The notes under the pieces are model-generated. The model was given only the letters and a program-made list of their open reading frames with translations. It was not told the origin of the DNA and made no database searches. Position numbers and translations under genes: made by a program. This document shows, in pieces, positions 26,137-35,022 of a stretch of DNA of 64,000 bases. Location: NCBI GenBank assembly GCA_965214635.1, contig OZ243964.1:558001-622000 (forward strand). The letters are read 5' to 3'. Source of the stretch: Bin90 sp965214635 (lineage in GTDB: Bacteria > Chloroflexota > Dehalococcoidia > Lucifugimonadales > JADFKI01). How positions within the stretch are numbered: position 1 is the first letter of the stretch; every line of letters begins with the position of its first letter.

Positions 26137-27600
26137 ATGTACTACCCTACTCTTGAGCAGGCGCGCGAACTCGCCACCACCGGCAACTTGCTCCCCGTCT
26201 GCCGCGACATAGACGCCGATATGGAAACGCCCGTGTCGGCGTATCTCAAAGTCGCCCGACCGCCTTACTCGTTCCTGCTAGAGAGCGTAGAGGGCGGCGA
26301 GCGCATCGCACGCTTCAGCTTCATAGGCACAGAGCCGGACACGGTCATCAAGACCGGCTCGGGGCAGCCGTATGGCAAAATCGACCCGCTCATCCCGATA
26401 GAGCGCGAACTCGCCCGCTACAAGCTCATCGATGTTCCGGATTTACGGCGCTTTAACGGCGGTGCAGTCGGCTACCTTTCCTACGAATCGGTGAACTACT
26501 TCGAGACGCTTCCCACACCGGAGAAAGATGTGCTTGGCTTGCCCGAAGCCATCTTCATGATTACCAAGACATTCTTGGTATTCGACCATCTCCGTCACAG
26601 AATCAGCGTGGTCAGCCACGCCCACCTAGATGGAGACACCGCCGACATAGACTCCGCATATGCCGCCGCCGTTGCCCGCATCGAGGAAATCGTGAAGCGG
26701 CTACACACGCCGTTGAACCTGCCCATCCCGCAGCACAGCGCCCCAAGCCAGCGCCTTGCCACCACATCCAACCGCACCCCAGAGCAGTTCGGCGATATGG
26801 TCAACCAAGTCAAGAAATACATTGTCGCCGGCGATGTCATCCAAACCGTAGTGTCCCAGCGTCTGTCCCGACCGACCACGGCGTCGCCGTTTCAAATATA
26901 TCGCTCACTCAGAACCATCAACCCGTCGCCCTATATGTACTACCTGCAATTGGACGACTTCCAAATTGTGGGGGCGTCCCCAGAAATGCTCGTGCAAGTC
27001 GAGGATGGCGTGGTGGCGACTCACCCCATTGCCGGCACACGCCCACGCGGAGCAAACCCAGCCGCCGACGATGCTAACGAACAGGAACTCCGCGCTGACG
27101 AAAAAGAGCGCGCAGAACACATCATGCTCGTTGATCTAGGGCGGAACGACATCGGACGCGTCAGCGAACCCGGCACCGTCCAAGTTACCCAACTGATGGA
27201 TGTGGAGCGCTACTCGCATGTGATGCACCTCGTCTCGCATGTAACGGGCAAACTTCGCAGCGGCTACACCAACTTCGACGCACTCCGCGCCTGCTTCCCT
27301 GCCGGCACCGTCTCGGGCGCGCCCAAAATCCGCTCGATGGAAATCATAGCCGAGCTAGAACCCGATAAGCGCGGACCTTACGCCGGTGCTGTCGGTTACT
27401 TCGACCTCGCCGGCAACATGGACACCGCTATCGACATTCGCACCCTCGTGGTAAAAGACGGCATTGCGCACGCACAGGCAGGCGGCGGTATCGTCTATGA
27501 CAGCACCCCCGACTTCGAGTACCGCGAAACCCTGCACAAAGCCTCCGCTCTGATGCACGCAATAGACGCCGCTGAGGAAGTGGGCTTGCCGCACGAGTAA
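26137..27600 (+). CDS. trpE: Anthranilate synthase component I
   Basis: 487 residues. The N-terminal Trp-binding region includes the LLES motif (SFLLESVEGGERIARFSFIG), the site of feedback inhibition in TrpE. The catalytic chorismate-binding half has IAGTRPRGANP, LVDLGRNDIGRVSEPG and SGAPKIRSMEII. With TrpG it makes anthranilate from chorismate and glutamine. ATG 26137 matches the family start MYYPTLEQARELA; longer frames open at 26089 (TTG) and 26104. The gene follows trpS and precedes trpG. Confidence 0.96.
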   Translation: MYYPTLEQARELATTGNLLPVCRDIDADMETPVSAYLKVARPPYSFLLESVEGGERIARFSFIGTEPDTVIKTGSGQPYGKIDPLIPIERELARYKLIDVPDLRRFNGGAVGYLSYESVNYFETLPTPEKDVLGLPEAIFMITKTFLVFDHLRHRISVVSHAHLDGDTADIDSAYAAAVARIEEIVKRLHTPLNLPIPQHSAPSQRLATTSNRTPEQFGDMVNQVKKYIVAGDVIQTVVSQRLSRPTTASPFQIYRSLRTINPSPYMYYLQLDDFQIVGASPEMLVQVEDGVVATHPIAGTRPRGANPAADDANEQELRADEKERAEHIMLVDLGRNDIGRVSEPGTVQVTQLMDVERYSHVMHLVSHVTGKLRSGYTNFDALRACFPAGTVSGAPKIRSMEIIAELEPDKRGPYAGAVGYFDLAGNMDTAIDIRTLVVKDGIAHAQAGGGIVYDSTPDFEYRETLHKASALMHAIDAAEEVGLPHE

Positions 27601-27722
27601 ACCAACCGTTCGCCCTCAGGAAGGCAGTCGTTCACGCTGTTCGCAAACGCAGAAACTCACATAATCGGCACAGCTAGCGGCGCTTGAATACGAACCCGTC
27701 TCTGTTCATAGGCAAGGACAAG

Positions 27723-28286
27723 ATGATACTTCTGATAGATAACTACGATAGCTTTACCTACAACCTCTACCAGTACCTGTGCGAACTCGGCGCAGAAGTC
27801 CAAGTCGCACGCAACGACAAGATCAGCTTGGATGACATCGCCGAAATGCAGCCGGAGAAGATCGTCATCTCCCCCGGGCCGTGTACGCCGAAAGAGGCGG
27901 GCATATCCAACGATGCCATCCTACGCTTCGGCGAGCATACGCCCACACTAGGCGTCTGCCTCGGGCACCAGTGCATCGGCGACGCATACGGCGGCACGGT
28001 CGGCGGCGCAGGCGAAATTATGCACGGCAAGATGTCCACCATCCACCACGATGGCAAGGGCGTATTCACCGGACTGCCCAACCCGTTCGACGCTATTCGC
28101 TACCATTCACTGGCTATCTATAAAGCCGACCTACCCACCGACCTAGATCTGACGGCGTGGACGGAGAACGGCATCGTCATGGGCGTTCGCCACAAGAAGC
28201 ACCCTGTGGAGGGCATCCAGTTTCACCCCGAGTCTATCATGACGGCAGTGGGACACGACCTTCTCCGTAACTTCTTGGCGATGTAA
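27723..28286 (+). CDS. trpG: Anthranilate synthase component II (glutamine amidotransferase)
   Basis: 187 residues of the class I glutamine amidotransferase type. It has IDNYDSFTYNLYQYLCELG, the oxyanion strand VISPGPCTPKEAG, the nucleophile Cys in LGVCLGHQCIGDAYGG, and the His-x-Glu in IQFHPESIMT. It supplies ammonia to TrpE; such TrpG subunits sometimes also serve PabA. AAGGA precedes the ATG at 27723. The gap to trpE is 122 bases, to trpD 78. Confidence 0.96.
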   Translation: MILLIDNYDSFTYNLYQYLCELGAEVQVARNDKISLDDIAEMQPEKIVISPGPCTPKEAGISNDAILRFGEHTPTLGVCLGHQCIGDAYGGTVGGAGEIMHGKMSTIHHDGKGVFTGLPNPFDAIRYHSLAIYKADLPTDLDLTAWTENGIVMGVRHKKHPVEGIQFHPESIMTAVGHDLLRNFLAM

Positions 28287-28364
28287 CGAGCCTTCCTCAA
28301 TCCGCCCGCATAGTCAGAGTAACCTTGCCGCCAAGCACGGATAGTCTAGCAACGGAGTCCCCCC

Positions 28365-29378
28365 ATGATAAGAGACGCAATCGAAACCCTCGTCAACGGC
28401 AAATCGTTATCGATGGACGAAGCCGCCGCCTCGATGAACGAGATAATGACCGGCGAAGCCACTCCCGCCCAGTTCGGCGCATTCGTAACCGCCCTGGGCA
28501 TCAAGGGTGAAAGCGTTGACGAAATTGCAGGCATGGCGCAGGTAATGCGACGCCATTCCCTCCATGTGGACGCAGGTCCTGATGTTGTGGACACTTGCGG
28601 CACGGGCGGCGACAACGCCGGGAGCTTCAATGTGTCCACGGCAGCCGCATTCGTTGCTGCCGGCGCCGGCGCAAAAGTCGCCAAGCACGGTAACCGCGCC
28701 ATGTCCGGCGCATGCGGCAGCGCAGATGTGCTCGAAGCCTTGGGCGCCAACATAGATCTCAGTCCTGAATCCGTCGCCCGCTGTATCTGCGACACCGGCT
28801 TTGGGTTCATGTTTGCCCAGCGCTATCACCCGTCTATGCGCTTCGCAGCGGCCCCCCGCCGCGAAATCGGTATCCGTACCGTGTTCAACATCCTGGGTCC
28901 GCTCACCAACCCTGCTAGCGCGACAGCGCAGGTCATCGGCGTAGCAGACCCGGCAACTGCTCCCAAAATGGCGCATGTCCTAAACCGGCTCGGGAGCAAG
29001 CATGCCCTCATCGTACATGGCAGCGACGGCTTGGACGAAATCACCATCGCCGGCGAAACATCGGTGTGGGAACTCCGCGACGGCACGGTGAGCGAATACA
29101 CAATATCCCCCGCATCACTCGGCATCTCCGATGCACCGCTTGACGAAATCCGCATATCCGACGCCGCCGAAAGCACCGCAATGCTCCGCACCGTCCTTAG
29201 CGGCAGCAGCGGTGCAGCCCGTGATATAGTGCTGCTAAACGCCGCCGCCGCACTACTCGCCTGCGGTATCACCTCATCTATGCTAGACGGCATCCGCACC
29301 GCCGCCAACGCAATAGACACAGGAAATGCCACCGCACGCCTAGAGGCTTTCATCCAACTCAGTAACCAACTAGATTGA
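28365..29378 (+). CDS. trpD: Anthranilate phosphoribosyltransferase
   Basis: 337 residues. The PRPP-binding loop VDTCGTGGDNAGSFNVSTAA and the anthranilate site KHGNRAMSGACGSADVLEAL are intact, with NPASATAQVIGVADP in the middle. It transfers anthranilate to phosphoribosyl diphosphate. GGAG lies before the ATG. Single-domain TrpD, not fused to TrpG. It sits in the expected trpE-G-D-C-F order. Confidence 0.96.
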   Translation: MIRDAIETLVNGKSLSMDEAAASMNEIMTGEATPAQFGAFVTALGIKGESVDEIAGMAQVMRRHSLHVDAGPDVVDTCGTGGDNAGSFNVSTAAAFVAAGAGAKVAKHGNRAMSGACGSADVLEALGANIDLSPESVARCICDTGFGFMFAQRYHPSMRFAAAPRREIGIRTVFNILGPLTNPASATAQVIGVADPATAPKMAHVLNRLGSKHALIVHGSDGLDEITIAGETSVWELRDGTVSEYTISPASLGISDAPLDEIRISDAAESTAMLRTVLSGSSGAARDIVLLNAAAALLACGITSSMLDGIRTAANAIDTGNATARLEAFIQLSNQLD

Positions 29379-29447
29379 TCGCATATCCGTCTTTCCGCCA
29401 AATCTGGAATCTGCGGATAGCCGCATCAAGCACGCAGGATACAGAGC

Positions 29448-30230
29448 ATGTCCGACATCCTAACCACCATAGTTGAAGCCAAACGCCGCGAAGTGGAGCG
29501 CCTCAAAACCGAGCGCCCCGTCGTCGCCCTGAAAGAGCGTATCGTAGATATGCCCCCACCCCTCAATCTCGCCGGCGCACTGTGGGGCGACCGAATCCGC
29601 ATTATCGCAGAGGTGAAGAAGGCATCCCCGTCCAAAGGTGTCTTACGCTCCGAATTCGATCCGACGGCTCTAGCTCAGACCTATGTCGAAAACGGCGCAG
29701 CAGCCATATCCGTTCTCACGAACACAGACCACTTCCAAGGCAGCATCGACCACCTCGCATCTGTACACACAGTCGCATCCGCACACAAGATTCCCGTGCT
29801 GCGGAAAGAGTTCATCTTCGATCCATATCAGATACATGAAGCCCGTGCCTACGGTGCGGACGCCATCCTACTCATCGCCGCCATACTCACACCCACTCAG
29901 ATGCAAGACCTGATGGCGGTCAGCCAAGAGTATTGGATGCAGTGTCTGGTGGAAGTGCACGACGACGCCCAGCTAGCCACAGCGCTGAAAGCCGGCGCCG
30001 AAATCATAGGCATCAACAATCGTGACCTGCGCACCTTCAAGACCGATCTTGCTGTAACCGAGCGTTTAGCATCCAAGATTCCTTTCGGCAAGGTTGTCGT
30101 CAGCGAAAGCGGCATCAACACCCGCGACCATATCCGCCGCATCAAGACCGCCGGCGCCCACGCCGCCCTGATAGGCGAGGCTCTCATAACCGCCCCGGAC
30201 ATCGCAGCAAAATTAGGAGAACTTACATGA
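29448..30230 (+). CDS. trpC: Indole-3-glycerol-phosphate synthase
   Basis: 260 residues, a TIM barrel. IIAEVKKASPSKGVLRSEFD holds the catalytic Glu and Lys, PVLRKEFIFDPYQIHEARAY the second catalytic Lys, and EIIGINNRDLRTFKTDL the Asn-Asn phosphate side. It closes the indole ring. AGGA is nine bases before the ATG. Its stop overlaps the trpF start by four bases (ATGA), so the two are translationally coupled. Confidence 0.96.
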   Translation: MSDILTTIVEAKRREVERLKTERPVVALKERIVDMPPPLNLAGALWGDRIRIIAEVKKASPSKGVLRSEFDPTALAQTYVENGAAAISVLTNTDHFQGSIDHLASVHTVASAHKIPVLRKEFIFDPYQIHEARAYGADAILLIAAILTPTQMQDLMAVSQEYWMQCLVEVHDDAQLATALKAGAEIIGINNRDLRTFKTDLAVTERLASKIPFGKVVVSESGINTRDHIRRIKTAGAHAALIGEALITAPDIAAKLGELT

Positions 30231-30907
30231 CCGAGTTCAAAATCTGCGGACTGAGAACATTGGAACACGCCGTCGCGGCGGCGGACGCAGGCGCAGATCT
30301 GCTCGGTTTTGTCTTCGTGCCCGGCGTCCGTCGCCAAGTCAGCGTCGCCCACGCCGCAGCCGTCATCCGCGAACTACGCCGCAGACGGGGAGCGGATTGT
30401 CCTCGCATCGTCGGTCTGTTCGCCAACCAACTTCTCCGCGATGTCAACCACACCATCGCAGAATGTGGACTCGACTTCGCACAGCTATGCGGCGACGAAC
30501 CGCCCGACTATTGGGACAGCGTTGACACTTGGGTGATACGCCAAGTCAAGGTCAACGACACACTCCCGCGCCAAGCCGCCGTAGCCGACGCCCTGCGGCA
30601 GGTAGAGCAGGCGGCGCACGGCTTGCATCTTGCGCTGTTGGACAAGCGTGTTCAGGGCGCGCTCGGCGGTACGGGACACACTTTCGATTGGGGCATTGCG
30701 TCGGAAATCGCCAAGCGCCATCCGGTCTACCTTGCTGGCGGGCTTGCTCCGCAAAATGTGCAGCAAGCCATCCGCAGCGTGCGGCCTTGGGGCGTGGATG
30801 TGTCCAGCGGCGTGGAAACCGACGGCGTCAAAGACACCGCCAAGATAGCGGCGTTTGCGAATGCAGTACGGAAAATCCCCACCGCAATCAGCAACCATCC
30901 GTTCTAA
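30227..30907 (+). CDS. trpF: Phosphoribosylanthranilate isomerase
   Basis: 226 residues, small TIM barrel: EFKICGLRTLEHAVAAADAG with the general-base Cys, GFVFVPGVRRQVSV, and the C-terminal phosphate site WGVDVSSGVETDGVKD with its Asp. It isomerises phosphoribosyl-anthranilate. The start overlaps trpC. No trpB or trpA follows, so tryptophan synthase must lie elsewhere in the genome. The operon seems to end here; an inverted repeat ATGGGA/TCCCAT near 30935-30965 is not a clear terminator. Confidence 0.93.
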   Translation: MTEFKICGLRTLEHAVAAADAGADLLGFVFVPGVRRQVSVAHAAAVIRELRRRRGADCPRIVGLFANQLLRDVNHTIAECGLDFAQLCGDEPPDYWDSVDTWVIRQVKVNDTLPRQAAVADALRQVEQAAHGLHLALLDKRVQGALGGTGHTFDWGIASEIAKRHPVYLAGGLAPQNVQQAIRSVRPWGVDVSSGVETDGVKDTAKIAAFANAVRKIPTAISNHPF

Positions 30908-31002
30908 GAGCGCATTGCCATTTTAGCGGACAATATGGGAAAAAATGAGCATAAGCGTCCCATCTTAACTCGGATATACACAAGATTTTAGGGGCACACG
31001 AT

Positions 31003-31695
31003 ATGAGCGACACTATGCCCACAAGCGGAGGCGCCGACAGTACGCAAAAGTACAGGCACATCGAATTTCAGGAACACCTGCACAATTCCACCGAGCTGCG
31101 CCTGTATCGCAGCTATAGTTGGATGAAACGCGCCGAAGATATGCTAGATGTGCAGCCCCAACATCCCGACGAAGCGTTCATCTTCTATTGGATAGCGTTT
31201 AACGCAATGTACGCAGAGGACAGCGCAGAAGCCTACGAAAACACCGAGCGCCAAAACTTCAACGCCTACTTCCGCAAAGTATTGCAATTAGACGCAGAAC
31301 ACAAGATATACAACATGCTTTGGGGCAGATTCACAGACGAAATTAGGTTGTTCCTAGACAACAAGTTTGTGTACGACCCCTTCTGGAAATACCACAACGG
31401 CGTCCCAGGATACGAAAATTGGGAGAGCCGCTTTGATGCGGAACGAGGCAGAGTTCATCGTGCTCTCGTCTCAATGGACACCAGAACCGTTCTCAGCACC
31501 ATTTTCAACCGCATGTATGTGCTTCGCAACCAAATAATACACGGCGCATCTACCTACCGAAGCTCCGTGAATCGCGATCAAGTGAAGGATGGAGTCGCTA
31601 TTATGTCCGTGCTTGTACCGATATTCTTCGATCTGATGAAAGAGAACTTGAATGCAGATTGGGGAAAGCCCTACTACCCCCGCCTATATGTGTGA
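31003..31695 (+). CDS. HEPN-domain protein (Apea-like)
   Basis: 230 residues, largely helical. The C-terminal part has the HEPN RNase motif Rx4H as LRNQIIHGAST (R175 to H180), embedded in the type of helix typical of HEPN/Apea domains. The N-terminal third (HLHNSTELRLYRSYSWMKRA then EAFIFYWIAFNAMYAED) also matches HEPN architecture. Members are RNases in toxin, defence or RNA-processing systems. No antitoxin or nucleotidyltransferase partner is adjacent, so its role is open. AGGGG precedes the ATG. It is 95 bases after trpF. Confidence 0.7.
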   Translation: MSDTMPTSGGADSTQKYRHIEFQEHLHNSTELRLYRSYSWMKRAEDMLDVQPQHPDEAFIFYWIAFNAMYAEDSAEAYENTERQNFNAYFRKVLQLDAEHKIYNMLWGRFTDEIRLFLDNKFVYDPFWKYHNGVPGYENWESRFDAERGRVHRALVSMDTRTVLSTIFNRMYVLRNQIIHGASTYRSSVNRDQVKDGVAIMSVLVPIFFDLMKENLNADWGKPYYPRLYV

Positions 31696-31749
31696 GGGCA
31701 AGTCCGGTGAGGGCAAGAACAACCGATGACCATACTATGAGGAAATGCG

Positions 31750-32235
31750 ATGGCAAGCCCCATAAAACTGCGCCCCCACTCCGTCCACATCCGTGCGCCG
31801 CGCGAGTTAGTGTTTCAGATGCTCTCGCACTTTGGCAGAGGGCGTCTGCCCGGCGACAACAACGAGTCATCTAAAGTGCTGTCCCGCGATGGCAACACCC
31901 TTACCGTTGAGTTCAAGACGAAGGCTCTGTTCAAGACCTACACCACCGTGGAGCAGGTAACGCTTCACGCCCCCGAACGCATCGAGTTCAACCACCTGTC
32001 CGGCCCGCTAGCCTACGCACAAGAAGCGTTCACATTCGAGCAGGTCAGCGACACCCATACCAGACTCACACACAGCGGCGAGTTTATATGGAGTCGCTTC
32101 CCGCTATTTGGGCGCTTCGGTGGGCTGATATACACCCGCCCCGTGTTCGAGCGCACCATACGCCTGCACTTGGTGCAAGTAAAGGAAGCCGCAGAAGCCC
32201 GCGCTGCTCGTAGCCGGGTGTTCCCCCGCCGGTAA
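31750..32235 (+). CDS. SRPBCC (START-like) family protein
   Basis: 161 residues with the pattern of the Bet v1/START ligand-binding fold: VHIRAPRELVFQMLSHFGRG, a central beta sheet (LTVEFKTKALFKTYTTVEQV), and a C-terminal long helix (ERTIRLHLVQVKEAAEARAA). Such proteins bind hydrophobic ligands or act as cyclases; the ligand is unknown. TGAGGA lies before the ATG. Its C-terminal end converges on the next gene with a 15-base gap. Confidence 0.78.
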   Translation: MASPIKLRPHSVHIRAPRELVFQMLSHFGRGRLPGDNNESSKVLSRDGNTLTVEFKTKALFKTYTTVEQVTLHAPERIEFNHLSGPLAYAQEAFTFEQVSDTHTRLTHSGEFIWSRFPLFGRFGGLIYTRPVFERTIRLHLVQVKEAAEARAARSRVFPRR

Positions 32236-32250
32236 CGCTCTACGCCGACC

Positions 32251-33315
32251 CTACCCCCCACGCACGGCTTTGGTAACCGATGTGGACGACACTTTCGGCC
32301 CCCAGCTCGGTATAACGGCGCACATCGTCCGCTCTTCACCCCCGGCGAACACCAACAGGATGTCGTTTGGGTCGGCTATGAGCGGCAACCAGTGGCTTTC
32401 GTCCGACGGCGTTACTTCGCCCGCAACTTCGCCTGCGCGCTTGATGTCTGCCAGCGTGCGGCGCACCATCGGCTGCAAGGCACGCTTCACATCCAGCTTG
32501 CTCCAGCCGTCCCATACACTGCTCTCCCCTGACACCACGAGGGCAAGTTCGCCCTGCCGCACGACCGCAGACCTGTCGTTCGTAGAGCCTACTGTGGACA
32601 ATGATGTGCCAAGCGATGAAGCCACATCTGCCGCGGTGGCTAGTATGGTGTCCGGTCCGCCGCTCGCCCGCACCTGCCGCGGCCCATCGGCTGCGAACAC
32701 AGTTACGGCACTTTGGCTGCGCTGAAATCCGCGCTCCATGTGCAGCGGCAGCCAGTGCGTTTCGGATTCAGCCTCGGCGATGCAGTAGCTGTACTTGCCC
32801 GGATGCCCGAGTATGCTGCGGTCGAACAGCCCCGGCACTGCGGCGCATGCGTTCATCAGGATGAGCCGCACCGCACGCCCAATAGTGGCATTGGCGCGAT
32901 TGCCCGGCCCGAACAGGTTGTTGCGCGCGTTTATGCCCAGCTCTGCGGCAATGGGGCCGTTCACAATGACCATAATCCCCGAACCGCCGAGACTAGACGA
33001 AGGCCCAACTAGGTTGAACTGCGGGTCGAGCATAGCTTCTGCCGCTGCCAGCACGACAGGCATGTACTCCGGCAGGCAGCCCGCCATCACCGCATTGGCG
33101 GCAACCTTTTCTACGCTGATTTCGCGGCGGCGCTCCGGCAACTCGCCCACAATCTCATCTGCAGACATGCCCACACGCTCTACGAACTCGGCAACACGCT
33201 CCTGCGCAGGCGGCACAATTGGCAAGCCGTCTGTCCAACCCAGCCGATAAAGCTCTTCCATCGCCTCAATCGGGTCATCCCACACCAATCTAAGGGAGTC
33301 TGCGTCTGCGCCCAT
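32251..33315 (-). CDS. Conserved uncharacterised protein (UGSC-associated type)
   Basis: 354 residues. Repeated conserved blocks are visible: GWTDGLPIVPPAQERVAEFV, NAVMAGCLPEYMPVVLAAAE, GIMVIVNGPIAAELGINAR, GPGNRANATIGRAVRLILMN, and SILGHPGKYSYCIAEAESET. This resembles a family common in Chloroflexota and actinobacteria and sometimes found with UGSC-motif selenoprotein-like proteins; the link is a memory of the family, not shown here. Function unknown. ATG 33315 has GGAGG six bases upstream, which rules out the longer frame from 33333. Confidence 0.6.
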   Translation of the reverse strand: MGADADSLRLVWDDPIEAMEELYRLGWTDGLPIVPPAQERVAEFVERVGMSADEIVGELPERRREISVEKVAANAVMAGCLPEYMPVVLAAAEAMLDPQFNLVGPSSSLGGSGIMVIVNGPIAAELGINARNNLFGPGNRANATIGRAVRLILMNACAAVPGLFDRSILGHPGKYSYCIAEAESETHWLPLHMERGFQRSQSAVTVFAADGPRQVRASGGPDTILATAADVASSLGTSLSTVGSTNDRSAVVRQGELALVVSGESSVWDGWSKLDVKRALQPMVRRTLADIKRAGEVAGEVTPSDESHWLPLIADPNDILLVFAGGEERTMCAVIPSWGPKVSSTSVTKAVRGG

Positions 33316-33669
33316 CGTTGCCTCCGTCCGCAATCATATGTGTATCATCGCTGCACACCGCCTATCCATCAACTAAACAAGCGGCGGCAATTCGGATTCA
33401 ACCTAGCACACCGAACGGCGGCGGGTCAATCGCAACACACCCTACCATCCGTATGACGGCAGCACCTGTCGCAGGCGCTTGCACATTGGCTTATGACATC
33501 CTCAACGGCTTGACATGAATCCCTGTCCTCCACAGATGCTTGTATTGACAGGCTGTTTGCCATTAACATACGCTTACGCAAGCGAGGAGCTATAATCGCA
33601 AGAGGGCTAGCGTTTGCGGAAATGGGCAATTATGGTAACAGCAGCGTAGAGAGAGAGAGGAGCATCGGT
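33316..33669. other. Divergent intergenic region
   Basis: About 350 bases without a supported gene between the divergent conserved protein and VOC genes. TTGACA at 33545-33550 and TATAAT at 33591-33596 are present but too far apart (40 bases) to be one promoter. The palindromic GCTTACGCAAGC near 33572-33583 lies between them. Confidence 0.35.
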
Positions 33670-34063
33670 TTGGCTTACCAATTCGAGCATGTACACTTGA
33701 GCGCCCGACCCAGAAAAGGCCGCTAATTGGTATGTAGAGGCGTTTAACTTCACCATCGTCAGCGACCGTGGCGTGCGCCCTACGGGCGACCGCTTCATCG
33801 AGTGCAAGACAGAGGACGGGATAATCGTCCGCATATCCGGAGCGCGCACCGGCGAAGTAATGGGCAAGGGCGATGCAGATGTACACTTCGGCTTGGAACA
33901 CTTCGGTATCACGGTGGACGATATGGACGCCGAGCTTGAGCGCCTCCAAGCAATGGGAGCGGAGCTAGCGGAAGGCCCCATCGACAATCCGAACGGGATG
34001 CGGATAGCGTTCATCAAAGTCCCCGACGATGTACGAATCGAAGTTATGCAGCTGCCCAAATAA
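33670..34063 (+). CDS. VOC (glyoxalase-fold) protein with apparent frameshift
   Basis: A TTG at 33670 after an AGAGGAG ribosome site opens a frame starting AYQFEHVHLSA, the usual beginning of a VOC module with its first metal-type His. Near 33706-33710 the frame breaks: the downstream frame reads DPEKAANWYVEAFNFTIVSD and continues to 34063 with the second half (FGLEHFGITVDDMDAELERL). Together they make a normal small VOC protein of about 130 residues. One base too many, or two too few, in CGACCC separates them. It may be a sequence error, a recent mutation or a programmed event. Confidence 0.75.
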
Positions 34064-34144
34064 TCGATCCAATCACTCGGCACGCCCGCACATATCGCCC
34101 CAGCGATACGAGAGAGAATATGCGAATGAATTAGGAGGCGCAGC

Positions 34145-34528
34145 GTGGCAAGAGAGGTCTTCTTCCCCTATCCAAACAACATCCCCAGCGGCTTTTCGCC
34201 TGCGACGAAGGTCGGCAACAGCGTGTTCGTGTCCGGGCAGGTGTCGGTGGATGAGAACGGCGAACTCGTGGGCGCCGATGACGCTGGCGCTCAATCCGCA
34301 CAGTGCTTCAAGAATGTGGCGGCAGCCCTAGAAGCCGCCGGCGCATCCTGGGACGATGTAACTAAGATAACCTGCTATCTCGTAAACGCAGACGACTACG
34401 CCGCATACGCCAGCGTACGCCAAGACTTGTTCCCACAAGACGGGCCTGCAAGCAGCACGCTAATCGTGCAAGCGCTCGTGCGCCCGGAATTGCTTGTGGA
34501 GATTGAAGCCTACGCCGTCATCGCATAG
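34145..34528 (+). CDS. RidA family protein (Rid/YjgF/UK114)
   Basis: 127 residues with the RidA pattern: SPATKVGNSVFVSGQVSVDE, AAALEAAGASWDDVTKITCY, and the C-terminal RPELLVEIEAYAVI, where the Arg matches the enamine/imine-binding residue of RidA. Members hydrolyse reactive enamines from PLP enzymes. GTG at 34145 is the start, with AGGAGG at 34131-34136. It is 81 bases after the VOC gene and precedes a HIT gene. Confidence 0.87.
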   Translation: MAREVFFPYPNNIPSGFSPATKVGNSVFVSGQVSVDENGELVGADDAGAQSAQCFKNVAAALEAAGASWDDVTKITCYLVNADDYAAYASVRQDLFPQDGPASSTLIVQALVRPELLVEIEAYAVIA

Positions 34529-34621
34529 GCTAAACGGGCATCGCCACAAGCCTATCCCAAAGCCGAACGGATTTCTAATTCCATAGGCTTGATAAAAGTA
34601 GTGATGGAGACGGACGACGCC

Positions 34622-34966
34622 ATGGACGAAAACTGTGTGTTTTGCAGGATAATCGCGGGCGACATACCCGCAGACATACTACACAGAGACGCTGACTGCT
34701 TCGCCATTGCGGACATCGCCCCCAAAGCGCCCACGCATCTGCTCATCATCCCAACACAGCACTTCACCTACCTGAGCGGTCTCACGCCTGAGTTCCTTCC
34801 CGTACTGGGCAGCATGCACAGCGCCGCCAAGCGCCTTGCCGAAGAGCGCGCCTTGACCGAAAGCGGCTATCGGTTGGTGATAAACCAAGGCGAACACTCG
34901 GGGCAAGAGGTGGCGCACCTGCATATGCACCTGCTAGGGGGCAGGCAGTTGGGCGCTATGGGCTAG
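34622..34966 (+). CDS. HIT-family nucleotide-binding protein (Hint-like)
   Basis: 114 residues. The N-terminal zinc-like CVFCRIIAGDIPAD, the segment PKAPTHLLIIPTQHFTYL, and the C-terminal histidine triad HLHMHLLGGRQLGAMG are complete. Hint-type proteins hydrolyse adenosine phosphoramidates. ATG 34622 matches the usual start (MDENCVFC); ATG 34604 is also in frame. It ends 56 bases before the converging aldolase gene. Confidence 0.88.
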   Translation: MDENCVFCRIIAGDIPADILHRDADCFAIADIAPKAPTHLLIIPTQHFTYLSGLTPEFLPVLGSMHSAAKRLAEERALTESGYRLVINQGEHSGQEVAHLHMHLLGGRQLGAMG

Positions 34967-35022
34967 CTCACTTCTTTGGTTGCCGAGTATTCCCTTACTT
35001 TCCCCGTAGATAGTGCGGGCGA

